Assembly: GCA_003225555.1 (NCBI GenBank)
Contig: QIAM01000046.1
Span: forward strand, 1 to 64,000
Direction: 5' to 3'
Length of the DNA: 64,000 nt
DNA from: Acidobacteriota bacterium
GTDB lineage: Bacteria > Acidobacteriota > Terriglobia > Terriglobales > Acidobacteriaceae
This document shows, piece by piece, positions 35,032-44,712 of the stretch. The number at the start of each line of letters is the position of its first letter. The stretch's first letter is position 1. The position numbers and the translations under genes were made by a program. The notes under the pieces were generated by a model. The model was given only the letters and a program-made list of their open reading frames with translations, did no database searches and was not told where the DNA came from.

Positions 35032-36333
35032 ATGAAGAGGTCATTGTGGCGTCTCCTGGCGGGCAATCTGGCGCTGTTCGCTCTGGCCGTGATGGTGAGC
35101 TGCAGTTGCCTTTGCGCCGATAAGAATCCCGCAATTGGCTCCGCTCCGTTTCGAAGTTGTAGACAAGATCCTTCCGGCAAGGGCGAAGCGTGGCGGTTTG
35201 TGGTTTCCGGCGATTCGCGCAACTGCGGAGACGTGGTTATGCCGGCCATTGCGACCTGCGCCAATTCGGACAACGCGCAATTCTACTGGCACCTGGGAGA
35301 CCTGCGGGCTATCTACGACTTCGATGACGACATGCTGCAAGAGTCGAAGGTCGCAAACACGCACTTAACTATTAGCGGCTATGAAAAAAATGCCTGGGAC
35401 GACTTCTACAAACACCAGCTTGTGCCGTTTGAGAACACTCCGTTCTATCTCGGAATTGGGAACCACGAGACCATTTCTCCAAAGACCCGTTGCGAGTTTG
35501 CGAAACGGTTCTCCGCATTGCTTGACAAGCCGGAGTTGCAAGGCGGAAAAAGCGCTATCCCGAACCAGAGCGCACCGACTGGGACGAAACCAACCGGCTC
35601 CAAGGGAACGACAGGCAACGCTGCGGAAACCGGCTCCGACACATTGAAAGCCTGTGTCAAGGGCTGTGAGGATTGCGAGCCCTCGGAGTCCAAGACCTAC
35701 TATCACTGGGTGAAGAGTGGAGTGGACTTTATCTACCTGGACAACGCTACCAATGATCAGTTCGACGAGAAACAGCTGACGTGGTTCGACGGAGTGATCA
35801 AAGAAGACGGGGACAGCAAGGAGACTCAGACCATCGTCGTCGGCATGCACAAGGCTCTGCCCTGGAGCGTTTCCTGCGATCACAGCATGAATGAGTCGCC
35901 GACGGGCATCGAAAGCGGCGTCAGAGTTTACCAGTCGCTGCTGGGTCTGCAGCAAAAAGGCAAGAAAGTTTACGTGCTCGCCAGCCATTCGCACTTCTAC
36001 ATGAAAGACATCTTCAATACAAAGCACTGGGGCACCGGCAAGAATGCAGGGGTCCTGCCGGGCTGGATCGTGGGCACAGCGGGGGCTCAACGCTATCCGT
36101 TGCCGAAATCGGCGGACCTGGCAAAATCCAGAACAAATGTTTACGGATATTTGCTGGGGCGAGTGTTCGCCGACGGAAGGATCGACTTCGAGTTCACCGA
36201 GTTGAAGGTTAGTGATGTTCCACAGGACGTCAGCAATCATTACACCGAGCGGTTCGTGAGCGACACTTGTTTTGCGGACAATCGGCGCACGGATCCGCCG
36301 GAGGAAAAAGAATACTGCAAGGAGAAGCCCTAG
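35032..36333 (+). CDS. Secreted calcineurin-like metallophosphoesterase
   Basis: About 433 aa with a signal peptide (to about ADKN; a Cys-rich hydrophobic end SCSCLCA could also be a lipobox). Metal motifs: VVSGDSRNC, YWHLGDLR, GIGNHET, MHKALPW and ASHSHFYM. A low-complexity insert (about 185-225, rich in G, T, S, K) with CVKGCEDCE interrupts the catalytic domain. SD GGAGGAGG just before ATG 35032. Substrate unknown. Confidence 0.85.
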   Translation: MKRSLWRLLAGNLALFALAVMVSCSCLCADKNPAIGSAPFRSCRQDPSGKGEAWRFVVSGDSRNCGDVVMPAIATCANSDNAQFYWHLGDLRAIYDFDDDMLQESKVANTHLTISGYEKNAWDDFYKHQLVPFENTPFYLGIGNHETISPKTRCEFAKRFSALLDKPELQGGKSAIPNQSAPTGTKPTGSKGTTGNAAETGSDTLKACVKGCEDCEPSESKTYYHWVKSGVDFIYLDNATNDQFDEKQLTWFDGVIKEDGDSKETQTIVVGMHKALPWSVSCDHSMNESPTGIESGVRVYQSLLGLQQKGKKVYVLASHSHFYMKDIFNTKHWGTGKNAGVLPGWIVGTAGAQRYPLPKSADLAKSRTNVYGYLLGRVFADGRIDFEFTELKVSDVPQDVSNHYTERFVSDTCFADNRRTDPPEEKEYCKEKP

Positions 36334-36373
36334 GAGCGTGTTTTGCGACGCTACTGACGGTTTATTGGTCAGC

Positions 36374-36442
36374 CTCAGGGGCTAAAGCCGTGTCTTTTTC
36401 GTGTTTTTTGCGGCACGGCTGGAAGCCGTGCCCTTTCAAAGC
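36374..36442. repeat. Composite palindromic repeat, family A (reference copy)
   Basis: CCTCAGGGGCTAAAGCC, T-rich spacer, GGCACGGC-TGGAA-GCCGTGCC (36412-36432), CTTTCAAAGC. Lies between the convergent phosphoesterase and SET genes and may serve as a terminator. Confidence 0.85.
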
Positions 36443-36502
36443 TATTTACGAAACATGCTCTTTAATGAAGACGCACTGCGTTTGTGTCGGAGGTTTTGAG
36501 TC

Positions 36503-36988
36503 TTATTTGCGACCCGAGGTCCGTGCCTTGTCGGCTCGTATCGGTGCCCGACGCCGTTTTGCCTTAGCGCGGCGGCGCATCTTCGCGATCCATTCCTGGG
36601 AGTACATAGTGCCGCGGCAATTTTTCGCGCCACAGTGGCAGGGGGCAGGTTCTTCGTCGTCGTATAGGTTGTAATCCCAGACCAACTCTTCGCCGGCGGC
36701 GATATCGCGCACGGCAAATATCCAGACCCGGCCTTTGATCTCATCGACCTCGCAGTTGGGATCGCAGGAGTGATTCAGGAATGCGCCCAGTCCTTCGCCG
36801 TCAATGATGGTTTTTCCGTCTTCCAGGCCATACAAGTAGGTGCGAACAATGCCGTCATAGCGGCGGTCGGCTTCCTCTGGAGTGATGCGGGGTCCAGCGT
36901 ATTCCACGACGCGAGTTCCGTTGCGGATTGGGGTTGAAGTGTAAACTCCAACCGAATGAATGGGGGAAGGCCGAACCACCAGAGGCAT
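36503..36988 (-). CDS. SET-domain protein lysine methyltransferase
   Basis: 161 aa. N-flanking GVYTSTPIRNGTRVVEYAG, SAM/active-site motifs FLNHSCDPNCE (70-80) and ELVWDYNLYDD (101-111), and a post-SET zinc motif CHCGAKNCRG (117-126). The tail is very basic (MRRRAKAKRRR). SET enzymes methylate lysines in proteins; bacterial ones may act on DNA-binding or ribosomal proteins. Target unknown. Confidence 0.9.
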   Translation of the reverse strand: MPLVVRPSPIHSVGVYTSTPIRNGTRVVEYAGPRITPEEADRRYDGIVRTYLYGLEDGKTIIDGEGLGAFLNHSCDPNCEVDEIKGRVWIFAVRDIAAGEELVWDYNLYDDEEPAPCHCGAKNCRGTMYSQEWIAKMRRRAKAKRRRAPIRADKARTSGRK

Positions 36989-37057
36989 GAAACTAATTTC
37001 GCATGATTAAACCGTTTTGGGAAACAACAGAAAGCGTATTTACCAAGGGACCCCAAG

Positions 37058-37618
37058 TCAGTCCGGATCGTAGACGGAACTGCCATAGCCTTGCTGGCGA
37101 GCCTGCTCCTGCATGTCTTCCAGCCGCTTTTTCAGGTCCTCCAGTTGCGACTTCATTTGCTCGACTTGCTGCTGTTTTTCACGCTGGCGCTCATTCCATT
37201 GCACGCAATTGGCAACGCAATTCGCCGGGGCAAAACGGATGGATTCACTCAACTGGTCGATCTGGCTTTGCAGAGAGCTGACCTGATGTTTCTCTACTTC
37301 GATCTGCGACTTCCATTGTTCGGCCGACATCTTCGCCTGTTCTCCTGAGCGGCCTGCGGTGTCCGCATCCCGGTCCGCGCCAACGATCGACGTCTTTGCG
37401 ACGGGCTTGAAGCTCTGTGGAATCTCGTCATTAGTGATGACCTTCGCCGGCTTGGATGGCACCGCCTCTTTCGTCTGAGGTTGCGAGGTCTTCGTCTGTT
37501 TCTGCTGGCGGGCTTGCCGTGCGGCATCCCCCAACGATTGAGAGTCCTGGGCATTCGCGGGCAGCGCCAATAAGAAAGCCGCGGAACAAAGGATTACGAC
37601 TCGACAATCTGGCCGCAT
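37058..37618 (-). CDS. Secreted coiled-coil hypothetical protein
   Basis: 186 aa. Signal peptide ending ALPANAQ, a Gln/Lys/Thr-rich linker (ARQARQQKQTKTSQPQTK), then long heptad-like helices (QIEVEKHQVSSLQSQIDQL and EQMKSQLEDLKKRLEDMQEQ) separated by a Cys pair (CVANC). Periplasmic; no function assigned. Confidence 0.7.
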   Translation of the reverse strand: MRPDCRVVILCSAAFLLALPANAQDSQSLGDAARQARQQKQTKTSQPQTKEAVPSKPAKVITNDEIPQSFKPVAKTSIVGADRDADTAGRSGEQAKMSAEQWKSQIEVEKHQVSSLQSQIDQLSESIRFAPANCVANCVQWNERQREKQQQVEQMKSQLEDLKKRLEDMQEQARQQGYGSSVYDPD

Positions 37619-37750
37619 GAGAGCCTCCCCAGCAATCCGCGAGGGAGGAACGGCTGCTTAAGGAACATGGTAACGCTGAATGGTGGTCCATCCGAGGTTA
37701 CCATCGTGCACGACATCAGGTAGCGATGGTCACCTTGAGGAACCACCCGC

Positions 37751-38095
37751 TCATTTCACCGTATAGATGCAAATGCTCACCGCAGAAGGCGTTACAAGGC
37801 AGACGAGGTCTTCCAGCTTTTCCGCATCGCCCAATTGAGAGGAGAGTTCGACGTCGTCGCCGGTGCCATAACCAAGGCGGCATCCGGCAAAGGCGATCAT
37901 CGCGAACTGGTCTTGATCCCCTATGCGGAAGACCTTGGTCTGCTCATCGATCCCGGTGATGGGGCCACTGAGTCGGAGTACGCCTCGGCATGTGGCGATC
38001 TGCGCGTCCACAAACGAGGCAACCAGCCGAACTCTGGCCGATTCACTGTTCCACTTCTTCAGGAGCAGAATGAATTCTTCCACTGAGGAAATCAT
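37751..38095 (-). CDS. Hypothetical protein
   Basis: 114 aa soluble protein, mixed strands (RVRLVASFVDAQIATCRGVLRL, VFRIGDQDQFAMIAFAG). No family recognised. 66 bases upstream of the glycosyltransferase ends on the same strand. Confidence 0.55.
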   Translation of the reverse strand: MISSVEEFILLLKKWNSESARVRLVASFVDAQIATCRGVLRLSGPITGIDEQTKVFRIGDQDQFAMIAFAGCRLGYGTGDDVELSSQLGDAEKLEDLVCLVTPSAVSICIYTVK

Positions 38096-38161
38096 GATTG
38101 ACGATCTCGTCTCCCGGTGTGGTTTATGGAATCTAGCCGTAGCTCTTGTAAAAATCTTGAG

Positions 38162-39205
38162 TTACGACCCAGTAAGAGATGCTATCAGCGAGTCAAGCTT
38201 CCCCAGAAGAGCGGCGTTGCCCTGCCTGGGATAGTGTGTCAGCTTTTCGCAGTAATGGGGAAGGTTGTAGAGGAAGGACTCCACCCTTTCCTTGTTCAAT
38301 GCTTCCCAGTACGCGCCGTAACCAGCCTTGTCGAGCCAGTGCGCATTGAAAATCTGTTCGAACTGATGCAGCACAGGGACGGCGAGATACGGCTTGCCGA
38401 GATGCAGGGCTTCCGTTACCAGCGAGAATCCGGAGTTGGCCACGATTGCCTTTGCGCTGGTCAGGTCGGTGAAGAATCCGTCCAACGATGGTTTCTTGTA
38501 GGTGATGTTTTCTTCCTTGCCTTCGCGGCCAAAGCCATACGCCACAAATTGACAGCGGATGGAACCTAGCAATACGGCCAGCGCCGGGGCCGGAGAGGTT
38601 ACATAGACCAGGACGTGCTCTCCTTGCGTCGGAGTAGCATTGAGAATTTCCTGTCGCAGAAGCGGCGGGAATAGAAACGTGTTTCGCTTTTTCACCGGCG
38701 CGGTGAAGAAGGAGATCACCAGGTAGGCATCGGCGTGAGGAGTCATCATACGCGTCACCAACTTGGCGGCTGCGGCGTCACGCCGGTACTGACGAGGATA
38801 CGAAACGACAGCGTTGGTCAGGCAATGCTGGTTGTCGATGGAGATGACGGGCAGCCGCTTCTTGTGTCCCACATGGCAGGCCAGGGGCTCAAAGTCAGTG
38901 ATGACGAGGTTGATCTTCCACTCGTCGACGAGGCTTTTGAGACGCGCGAGGCTGCGAGCCGCCTGGGGCACGGTGATGAGATTCTTCGCGATCGTTCGCT
39001 TGTAGCGAACGCGATTGTTCACGTAAGCGAATCGGAAGCCGTAGATTTCGGTAACGTCGAAGTGCTTGCTCAGGTTCTGAAGGCCGCGGTCGAAGGAGGC
39101 CACGTGCACTGTGTGACCCTGCGCAACGAGATGAGAGAGCACCTCTTTGGCGCGGGTCGAGTGCCCCGCACCCTCGCCGTTCACTCCATAAAGAATGTTG
39201 GCCAT
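38162..39205 (-). CDS. GT-B glycosyltransferase (MJ1255/VC2487-like)
   Basis: 347 aa. N-terminal GVNGEGAGHSTRAKEVLSHL (G-x-G-H-x-x-R nucleotide-sugar transferase entry) and C-terminal ANSGFSLVTEALHLGKPYLAVPVLHQFEQ donor-binding region, both typical of this group. Likely transfers a sugar in envelope polysaccharide or glycolipid synthesis; acceptor unknown. Confidence 0.85.
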   Translation of the reverse strand: MANILYGVNGEGAGHSTRAKEVLSHLVAQGHTVHVASFDRGLQNLSKHFDVTEIYGFRFAYVNNRVRYKRTIAKNLITVPQAARSLARLKSLVDEWKINLVITDFEPLACHVGHKKRLPVISIDNQHCLTNAVVSYPRQYRRDAAAAKLVTRMMTPHADAYLVISFFTAPVKKRNTFLFPPLLRQEILNATPTQGEHVLVYVTSPAPALAVLLGSIRCQFVAYGFGREGKEENITYKKPSLDGFFTDLTSAKAIVANSGFSLVTEALHLGKPYLAVPVLHQFEQIFNAHWLDKAGYGAYWEALNKERVESFLYNLPHYCEKLTHYPRQGNAALLGKLDSLIASLTGS

Positions 39206-39295
39206 CGAAGGCGCGAGTATACCTTAAGCATAGACGTTCCCTGCTTTGGCGGCGCCCGAGACTTGATACGGCCAACCCATTTCAAGAGTTCGTAG

Positions 39296-41737
39296 TTAGG
39301 GAATAGCCACGGTGTTAACCGTGGACGGGTCGTCTCTCAGCTTGATGTATAGCGTCTTGCCTTTCGGGAAGGGAATCGTCAGCGCAGCTTCCACGAAACC
39401 GTCCGGAACCGTGACCGGATTGGTAAAGTCAGGATCGGAGCTCACGGCATCGATCAGGAAAAGCTTATCGCCGTTGAGCGTGCACTGCTTCTCAGCTCCG
39501 TTGACGCAATGAACTCCTTTGAGCGTGGGGATCCGTACAACATTCACCAGCGGTTGCCAGTCTCCATCGATGCCGTCGGCACTCACCGGACGAAGTTTCA
39601 ACGGCCCGAAGGCCGAAGGTCCGAGCAACTTCATGGGATCGAGGACAGCGAACACCGTCTTCGAGTCTTGCAGCGTCAGGTTGCCGTCTTTGAAGCTCAA
39701 CAGGATGCGAAAGGACTCGTCGGCGGTGGCAACTTCAATATTCTCCGTGGGCGGGAATGTCTCCGGCACCTGCGTTTTGAGAAAGAAATTCAGCCGTGCG
39801 TCCTGCGGAAGCTCATCCTGATTGCCCAAGTGAATCATGGCTGGGGCAACTGTTTCGTCCAGTTGGACGCTCTTGCTGAGCACGCTGAGCTTCGGACGCT
39901 GGGCCTCTACCGTGGTTTTCAGATCGAGCACCCGGCCATCCTTGAGGGTAGCATGAACCGCAATCGCATCTCCTGGGTGCAACTTCGAATCGGCCCCGGC
40001 ATCGCTGGTCAGCAGCTTCAATTCGTCTTGCTGGTTGGAGCGCGATAGAGTCTGCGGATGGAAATGAATGCCGCTGACCTCCAGGGATGTGACCTGGTCG
40101 AGCCGCGTTCCTTTCAGCACACCGTCGGCGTCGCCGGCATGAATGCTGAAACCATCGAGGCGGCCTGCCTCGGCATAGGTATGGAGCGGAATTTCGTCCG
40201 GATCACGCAGGCCGAACTTTTTCACCAGCATCTTTACCGTGCCGGCACTGGCGTTCTGCAGCGGTACCTTGACTTCGAGTTCATCGGGCTTCGCCGCTTT
40301 CCACTCCGTCTTGAGAATCGTTCCTCGCTCGTCTTTGAGCAGCACTTCGCTGACGCAGCAGGCATCAGCAGATTGCAGATGCAGAGTATCTTCGCGGCCC
40401 ACGACCAGCGCGCTGGCATCTTTGGAGGCAACGATCCATTGACCGGGATGCGATGTCCGCAGCCGGAAACGCGGGCCGTCGAAGGAACGGAATCCCCACA
40501 CTCCGCGCAGGATCCCGCTGGTTTCACCGTCCAGATCGGCTGAGTGTACGCCCTCGGTCTCAAGGATGAATCCCCCGCGCGACGGGTCAGCCTTGGCGGG
40601 AAGATCAATGCTCGCACCGGACTTGGGCTCAATATGGAGCACAAAGTTGTGCGCCAGGTCGGTTGCGAAAACCAGCGGCGCACCGTCGGCAGGCAACACG
40701 AGGGCCGGTTTGTCCACACAGAGCACCTGGTTTGCGTCGGCCGTGTGCAGCGGAGGTGCAGGCGCTGGATGCACCGGCGGCAGACCGATCACCAGCACGG
40801 ATTTCGGATTGCGGAATGAAGGCGGATTGTTCAGATGCAGGTTGAGTTCATCCTGCTTGGGCAACGCCAGCGCCGGAATGTACTGATACTGTGCGGTATG
40901 CGTGGTGCTCAGAATGCGCGCGACATCTACGACCGCTCCGATGTAGGGACTGTAATAGCCGCCGCGGGCGGTGGGTGTGGCGCTGATCTGCGCCAGCAAA
41001 TCGGAGGAGGTACCCGAAGTCAATGCCGCCACCATGGTCTGACTGTGCGCATCGTCGAGTACCAACTGGTCTGTGTTCTGCGTTAGGCAAGGCACCTGCT
41101 GGGCAGAGGGCTTGTCGAAGCATTGCTGGTCAAGACGAATGTTCAAGGTGCGAGCCAGCAGCGTGGTCCGCGTCTTCAGTTGGTCAGGATCGCTGGTAGA
41201 CGATTCGCGGACCGCATCCAAGTATTTCTCCAGGCGAGCGCGGTCCAGACTTGCCTGCTGAAGATCCTGGACGGCACGCACAAACGCGCCGGGCTTGCCT
41301 CGCACCGCGGCGCGTAACGTGCTGAAAGCGCCTCCCGTTTCAGGGGCGAGAAACACGACTGCTTCTTCTGCCTCTCCGGGGACGGTGACGAAAATTCCTT
41401 CCTCGTGCACCGGCTTGTTCCAGGTCTCAACGCGAGTGAACCAGGAATCTGGCGGAGGGTTCGTCGCTCCGCGGAGAAATGCCACCACCATCAAGTAGTG
41501 CACTGACTGGCTATCCGGCAGATCAGGATGCACCCACAGACGGTCTCCTGCTTGAAGATTCGGCACCTCGGCGATAGGCAGAGTCTCCTTGCCGCGCTGC
41601 ACGCGCACCTGAACCCTGGGCCCGGTAAGATCAAATGCATTTTCGCCGCTGGCAGGTCCCGCCAGAGCGAGAAGAGCAAACGAGCCGAATAAAAGTGCAA
41701 GGTAATGTAGACAACCCCTACGGCATTTTGGAGGCAC
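39296..41737 (-). CDS. Large secreted protein of unknown function
   Basis: 813 aa. Starting at GTG 41737 gives a clean signal peptide (PPKCRRG + LALLFGSFALLALAGPASG) with GGAGAGG at six bases (41744-41750); the open frame to 41872 adds about 45 unlikely residues. The rest is beta-rich and probably multi-domain, with segments resembling Ig-like and adhesin folds (VSEVLLKDERGTILKTEWK, VTSLEVSGIHFHPQTLS). No catalytic motif recognised. Confidence 0.7.
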   Translation of the reverse strand: MPPKCRRGCLHYLALLFGSFALLALAGPASGENAFDLTGPRVQVRVQRGKETLPIAEVPNLQAGDRLWVHPDLPDSQSVHYLMVVAFLRGATNPPPDSWFTRVETWNKPVHEEGIFVTVPGEAEEAVVFLAPETGGAFSTLRAAVRGKPGAFVRAVQDLQQASLDRARLEKYLDAVRESSTSDPDQLKTRTTLLARTLNIRLDQQCFDKPSAQQVPCLTQNTDQLVLDDAHSQTMVAALTSGTSSDLLAQISATPTARGGYYSPYIGAVVDVARILSTTHTAQYQYIPALALPKQDELNLHLNNPPSFRNPKSVLVIGLPPVHPAPAPPLHTADANQVLCVDKPALVLPADGAPLVFATDLAHNFVLHIEPKSGASIDLPAKADPSRGGFILETEGVHSADLDGETSGILRGVWGFRSFDGPRFRLRTSHPGQWIVASKDASALVVGREDTLHLQSADACCVSEVLLKDERGTILKTEWKAAKPDELEVKVPLQNASAGTVKMLVKKFGLRDPDEIPLHTYAEAGRLDGFSIHAGDADGVLKGTRLDQVTSLEVSGIHFHPQTLSRSNQQDELKLLTSDAGADSKLHPGDAIAVHATLKDGRVLDLKTTVEAQRPKLSVLSKSVQLDETVAPAMIHLGNQDELPQDARLNFFLKTQVPETFPPTENIEVATADESFRILLSFKDGNLTLQDSKTVFAVLDPMKLLGPSAFGPLKLRPVSADGIDGDWQPLVNVVRIPTLKGVHCVNGAEKQCTLNGDKLFLIDAVSSDPDFTNPVTVPDGFVEAALTIPFPKGKTLYIKLRDDPSTVNTVAIP

Positions 41738-41949
41738 TCTAGCCCTCTCCAGGTCTGGGATTTTTGAATGTTTCCGGAAACACGATCCGGCTTGCTCGGG
41801 ATTGAAAAATGAACGAACCCCGGCCTTTCTTCTGATAATTTCGCGAGTCTCATATGTTAGTGCCTCCAACACTCAACGGCAACCCACATTGCGTTCGGTG
41901 GTCGTAGAACCGCTCTCTCCGTTGGGGTAAAGCGTTCATGCGAGTTCGT

Positions 41950-44112
41950 TTAGCTCGCCTTCAAGCCATTGGGTATTAAGGGCAGCGATCGCAACCGCAC
42001 GCCTGTCGCATCAAAAATGGCGTTTGCAATCGCGGGAGCCAGGCCAATCATAGGACACTCACCCGCTCCCGCCGATGAAAGGTCCTTTCGGTCGAGCAGT
42101 ACCGTTTCGATGACCGGCGTATCGCTGAAGCGTGGCACGCGGTATTCCGACATTCTGCCGTTGAGAATTTTTCCATTGTCGAAGGCGATGGCTTCGAAAA
42201 GCGCGCCGCCAAGCCCCTGCACGTTGGAACCTTCAATCTGGTTGCGCAAATTGTCCGGGTTAACGATAGCTCCGCATTCGAATGCGGAGACGACGCGCAC
42301 TACTTTGACTTCGCCAGTCTTTAAATCAGCGTGGACCTCGACGAAAGTAGCGATGTTCCCCAGCTTCTCGTAGCCGCCGCCCATCCCGAAACCTTGTTCA
42401 GGCTCGGACTTCGGCTTTTCCCACCCGAACCGCTTGGCCGCAGCCTCAAAGACCGCGCGCAGCCGTTCGTTCTTCAGATTCTTGAGACGGAATTCGAGCG
42501 GATCCATCTTGAGCGAGTGGGCCACTTCATCCATGTGCGACTCGCGCGCAAAGTGATTGGCGGTTGCAGCCAGAGCTCGATACGAGCCCTGCCGCAGCGG
42601 AGATTTCGTGGGGTGGAAAACGATGCGCTGGTTGGGAATCTCATAGTACGTGCGGATTCCCGCCGAGCCGGAGTTGTAATTGTGAAAGTCCCAGGCGGTG
42701 AGAGTACCGTCGCGGTGCACCGCGCTGGTTACGTCGATCACGCCTGCGGGACGAAAATACGCCCAACTAAATTCTTCTTCGCGGGTCCACACCACTTTCA
42801 CCGGACGCTTGGCGGCGCGGGCAAGGCGTGCTGCCTCAATCGCAGTTTCGCCAGTATGCTTTCCACCGTAACCCGAACCTGTGTCGGGCATCAGCACGCG
42901 CACTCTTTCTTCCGGCATGCGGAAGGCCTCGGCAAGCTGCCCGCGAACGCCGAAGGGACGTTGCGTGCCGGTCCAAACGGTCAAGTTATCGCCCTCCCAT
43001 TTCGCCAGCGCAGCGCGGGGTTCCAGGGGAACGTGGGCGATGTAAGAAACCGAATAAGTCTGCTGGAGTTTGTGATCCGTGGAAGTCAGAGCCTGGTCGA
43101 CGTTGCCAACAGCGAAACGGTCGCCGTCACCCGTGGGATCGTTTCCGTTCTCAGGGTTCTTCTTCAGGTATTGGAAAAGTTCGTCATGCGATGGCTGGCG
43201 TTCCGACTTCCATTCGGCATGGAGAGACTTGAGGGCTCGTTCCGCGAGGGGCGTACTCGGTGCGGCGACTCCGACGAAGTTGCCGTCGTGGACCACGGTG
43301 ACACCCATCTGCTCCGCTTTCTGCGTGTCCAATGAGAGGAGTGCCGCTCCGAAGGATGGCGGACGTAGCACTTTCCCGTGCAGCATGTCAGGCAACTTCA
43401 GGTCTGAGGGATAGCGATGCTTGCCTGTAACGAAGTCGCGGCCGTTCACTTTATGCACGGACTGCCCGGCAATTTTCCAGTCAGTCGCGGAGACCAGTGG
43501 ATCGTCGAAGGGAATGCTGGCCGCGAGCTGTTGTCCCTTGACCAGCGCCGCGTATTCCACAGATCGTTTGGTCTGCGGATCGCCGACTCGGCCGTCTGCC
43601 GCGACAAGACGTGTGCGATCGGCCTGCCATTGCGCCGCGGCAAGTCCAACCAGCAAATCGCGAGCTGCCGCCGCCACCTTGCGCAACTGCAGATTCATAG
43701 TAGGCGTGGTGCGGCTTCCGAACGTGCCCATGTCGAACGGCGTGAGCTGGGTATCGCCCATCACCATCTCGATTTTGTCGATCGCAATGTGCAGTTCTTC
43801 AGCCACTGCCTGGCTGAGGGACGTTCGGATGTTCTGGCCAACTTCAACTTTCCCCGTGTAGACGATGACCCTGCCGTTCTCGCCCATGTGCAGCCATGTA
43901 TCGATTTCCTTGGGCAGAGAATCGCCCCACGAGTGCCCGGCTCCGCCCGACTCCTGTGTAACCGCGCGGTTCAGGGCAGAGTACACCAGAACACCGGCGC
44001 CCAGAAGCTTGAAGAACTCGCGCCGATCCACATCGAAGTGGTACAGGGGCTCCGCCGAGAGCTCATAACGTTCGGGGTCCAGAACAATCGCAGCCTGGGG
44101 TTTTTCGTTCAT
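41950..44112 (-). CDS. Molybdenum hydroxylase, catalytic subunit (xanthine dehydrogenase family)
   Basis: 720 aa. Twin-arginine signal DRREFFKLLGAG (29-40), MGTFGSRTTPTMN, PDTGSGYGGKHTGE cofactor loop, RALAATANHFARESHMDE, and the C-terminal active-site Glu in GAGECPMIGLAP. Resembles isoquinoline 1-oxidoreductase beta subunits. Starts at ATG 44112, overlapping the small subunit stop by four bases. Exported folded with its partner; oxidises an aldehyde or N-heterocycle. Confidence 0.92.
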   Translation of the reverse strand: MNEKPQAAIVLDPERYELSAEPLYHFDVDRREFFKLLGAGVLVYSALNRAVTQESGGAGHSWGDSLPKEIDTWLHMGENGRVIVYTGKVEVGQNIRTSLSQAVAEELHIAIDKIEMVMGDTQLTPFDMGTFGSRTTPTMNLQLRKVAAAARDLLVGLAAAQWQADRTRLVAADGRVGDPQTKRSVEYAALVKGQQLAASIPFDDPLVSATDWKIAGQSVHKVNGRDFVTGKHRYPSDLKLPDMLHGKVLRPPSFGAALLSLDTQKAEQMGVTVVHDGNFVGVAAPSTPLAERALKSLHAEWKSERQPSHDELFQYLKKNPENGNDPTGDGDRFAVGNVDQALTSTDHKLQQTYSVSYIAHVPLEPRAALAKWEGDNLTVWTGTQRPFGVRGQLAEAFRMPEERVRVLMPDTGSGYGGKHTGETAIEAARLARAAKRPVKVVWTREEEFSWAYFRPAGVIDVTSAVHRDGTLTAWDFHNYNSGSAGIRTYYEIPNQRIVFHPTKSPLRQGSYRALAATANHFARESHMDEVAHSLKMDPLEFRLKNLKNERLRAVFEAAAKRFGWEKPKSEPEQGFGMGGGYEKLGNIATFVEVHADLKTGEVKVVRVVSAFECGAIVNPDNLRNQIEGSNVQGLGGALFEAIAFDNGKILNGRMSEYRVPRFSDTPVIETVLLDRKDLSSAGAGECPMIGLAPAIANAIFDATGVRLRSLPLIPNGLKAS

Positions 44113-44603
44113 CGGCTCGCCTCCCTCGCAACGGGGGATCCGGCCATCACCTTCGCCGCCCGCTGAATGGCGCTTACGATGCGCGGGTAGGTTCCGCAAC
44201 GGCAGACGTTCCCATCCATGAAGTCGATAATCTGTCTCTCAGTGGGATTGTGGTTCGCGTTCAGCAGGCTGACTGCGGACATGATCATCCCCGAAGTACA
44301 ATAGGCGCACTGCATCGCACTTTCATCGAGAAACGCTTGTTGCACTGGATGAAGCTGCTCTCCACTGGTGAGCCCTTCAATGGTTGTGATCGTCTTTGGC
44401 CAAACGCTCCCAACTCTCGTGATGCATGATCGCTGCGCCTTCCCGTCAATTAAGACCGTGCACGCTCCGCACACCCCTTCCCCGCACCCGTATTTGCTGC
44501 CCGTGAGGTCCAGATGATCACGCAAGACGGTGAGAAGGCTGGTCTGGGGATCTACTTCGAGACTAAAATCGCGTCCGTTTACGACAAGCGGTAAAGTGGG
44601 CAT
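44109..44603 (-). CDS. 2Fe-2S subunit of the molybdenum hydroxylase
   Basis: 164 aa. First cluster Cys 40, 45, 48 and 60 (GCGEGVCGACTV), second Cys 99, 102, 134 and 136 (CAYCTSGMI, CRCGTYPRI). Electron acceptor of the Mo site. No FAD subunit is nearby, as in IorAB-type enzymes. Confidence 0.94.
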   Translation of the reverse strand: MPTLPLVVNGRDFSLEVDPQTSLLTVLRDHLDLTGSKYGCGEGVCGACTVLIDGKAQRSCITRVGSVWPKTITTIEGLTSGEQLHPVQQAFLDESAMQCAYCTSGMIMSAVSLLNANHNPTERQIIDFMDGNVCRCGTYPRIVSAIQRAAKVMAGSPVAREASR

Positions 44604-44677
44604 TGCGAAACTCCAGATTTACTAGCGAGGATTTACAAAACCGCCTCTTGAAATGATATACCGGCCAACGATGATGC

Positions 44678-44707
44678 CAGACGCCTTGAGGGGCAACAAT
44701 GCGTCTG
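44678..44707. repeat. Inverted repeat in the divergent promoter region
   Basis: CAGACGC (44678-44684) and GCGTCTG (44701-44707), perfect arms 16 bases apart. Confidence 0.45.
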
Positions 44708-44712
44708 AGGCT

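Noticed and set aside
35570-35690. Repeat-element insertion in the metallophosphoesterase gene
   Set aside because: The low-complexity insert has no inverted repeats and no similarity to the intergenic families; it looks like a normal disordered linker.
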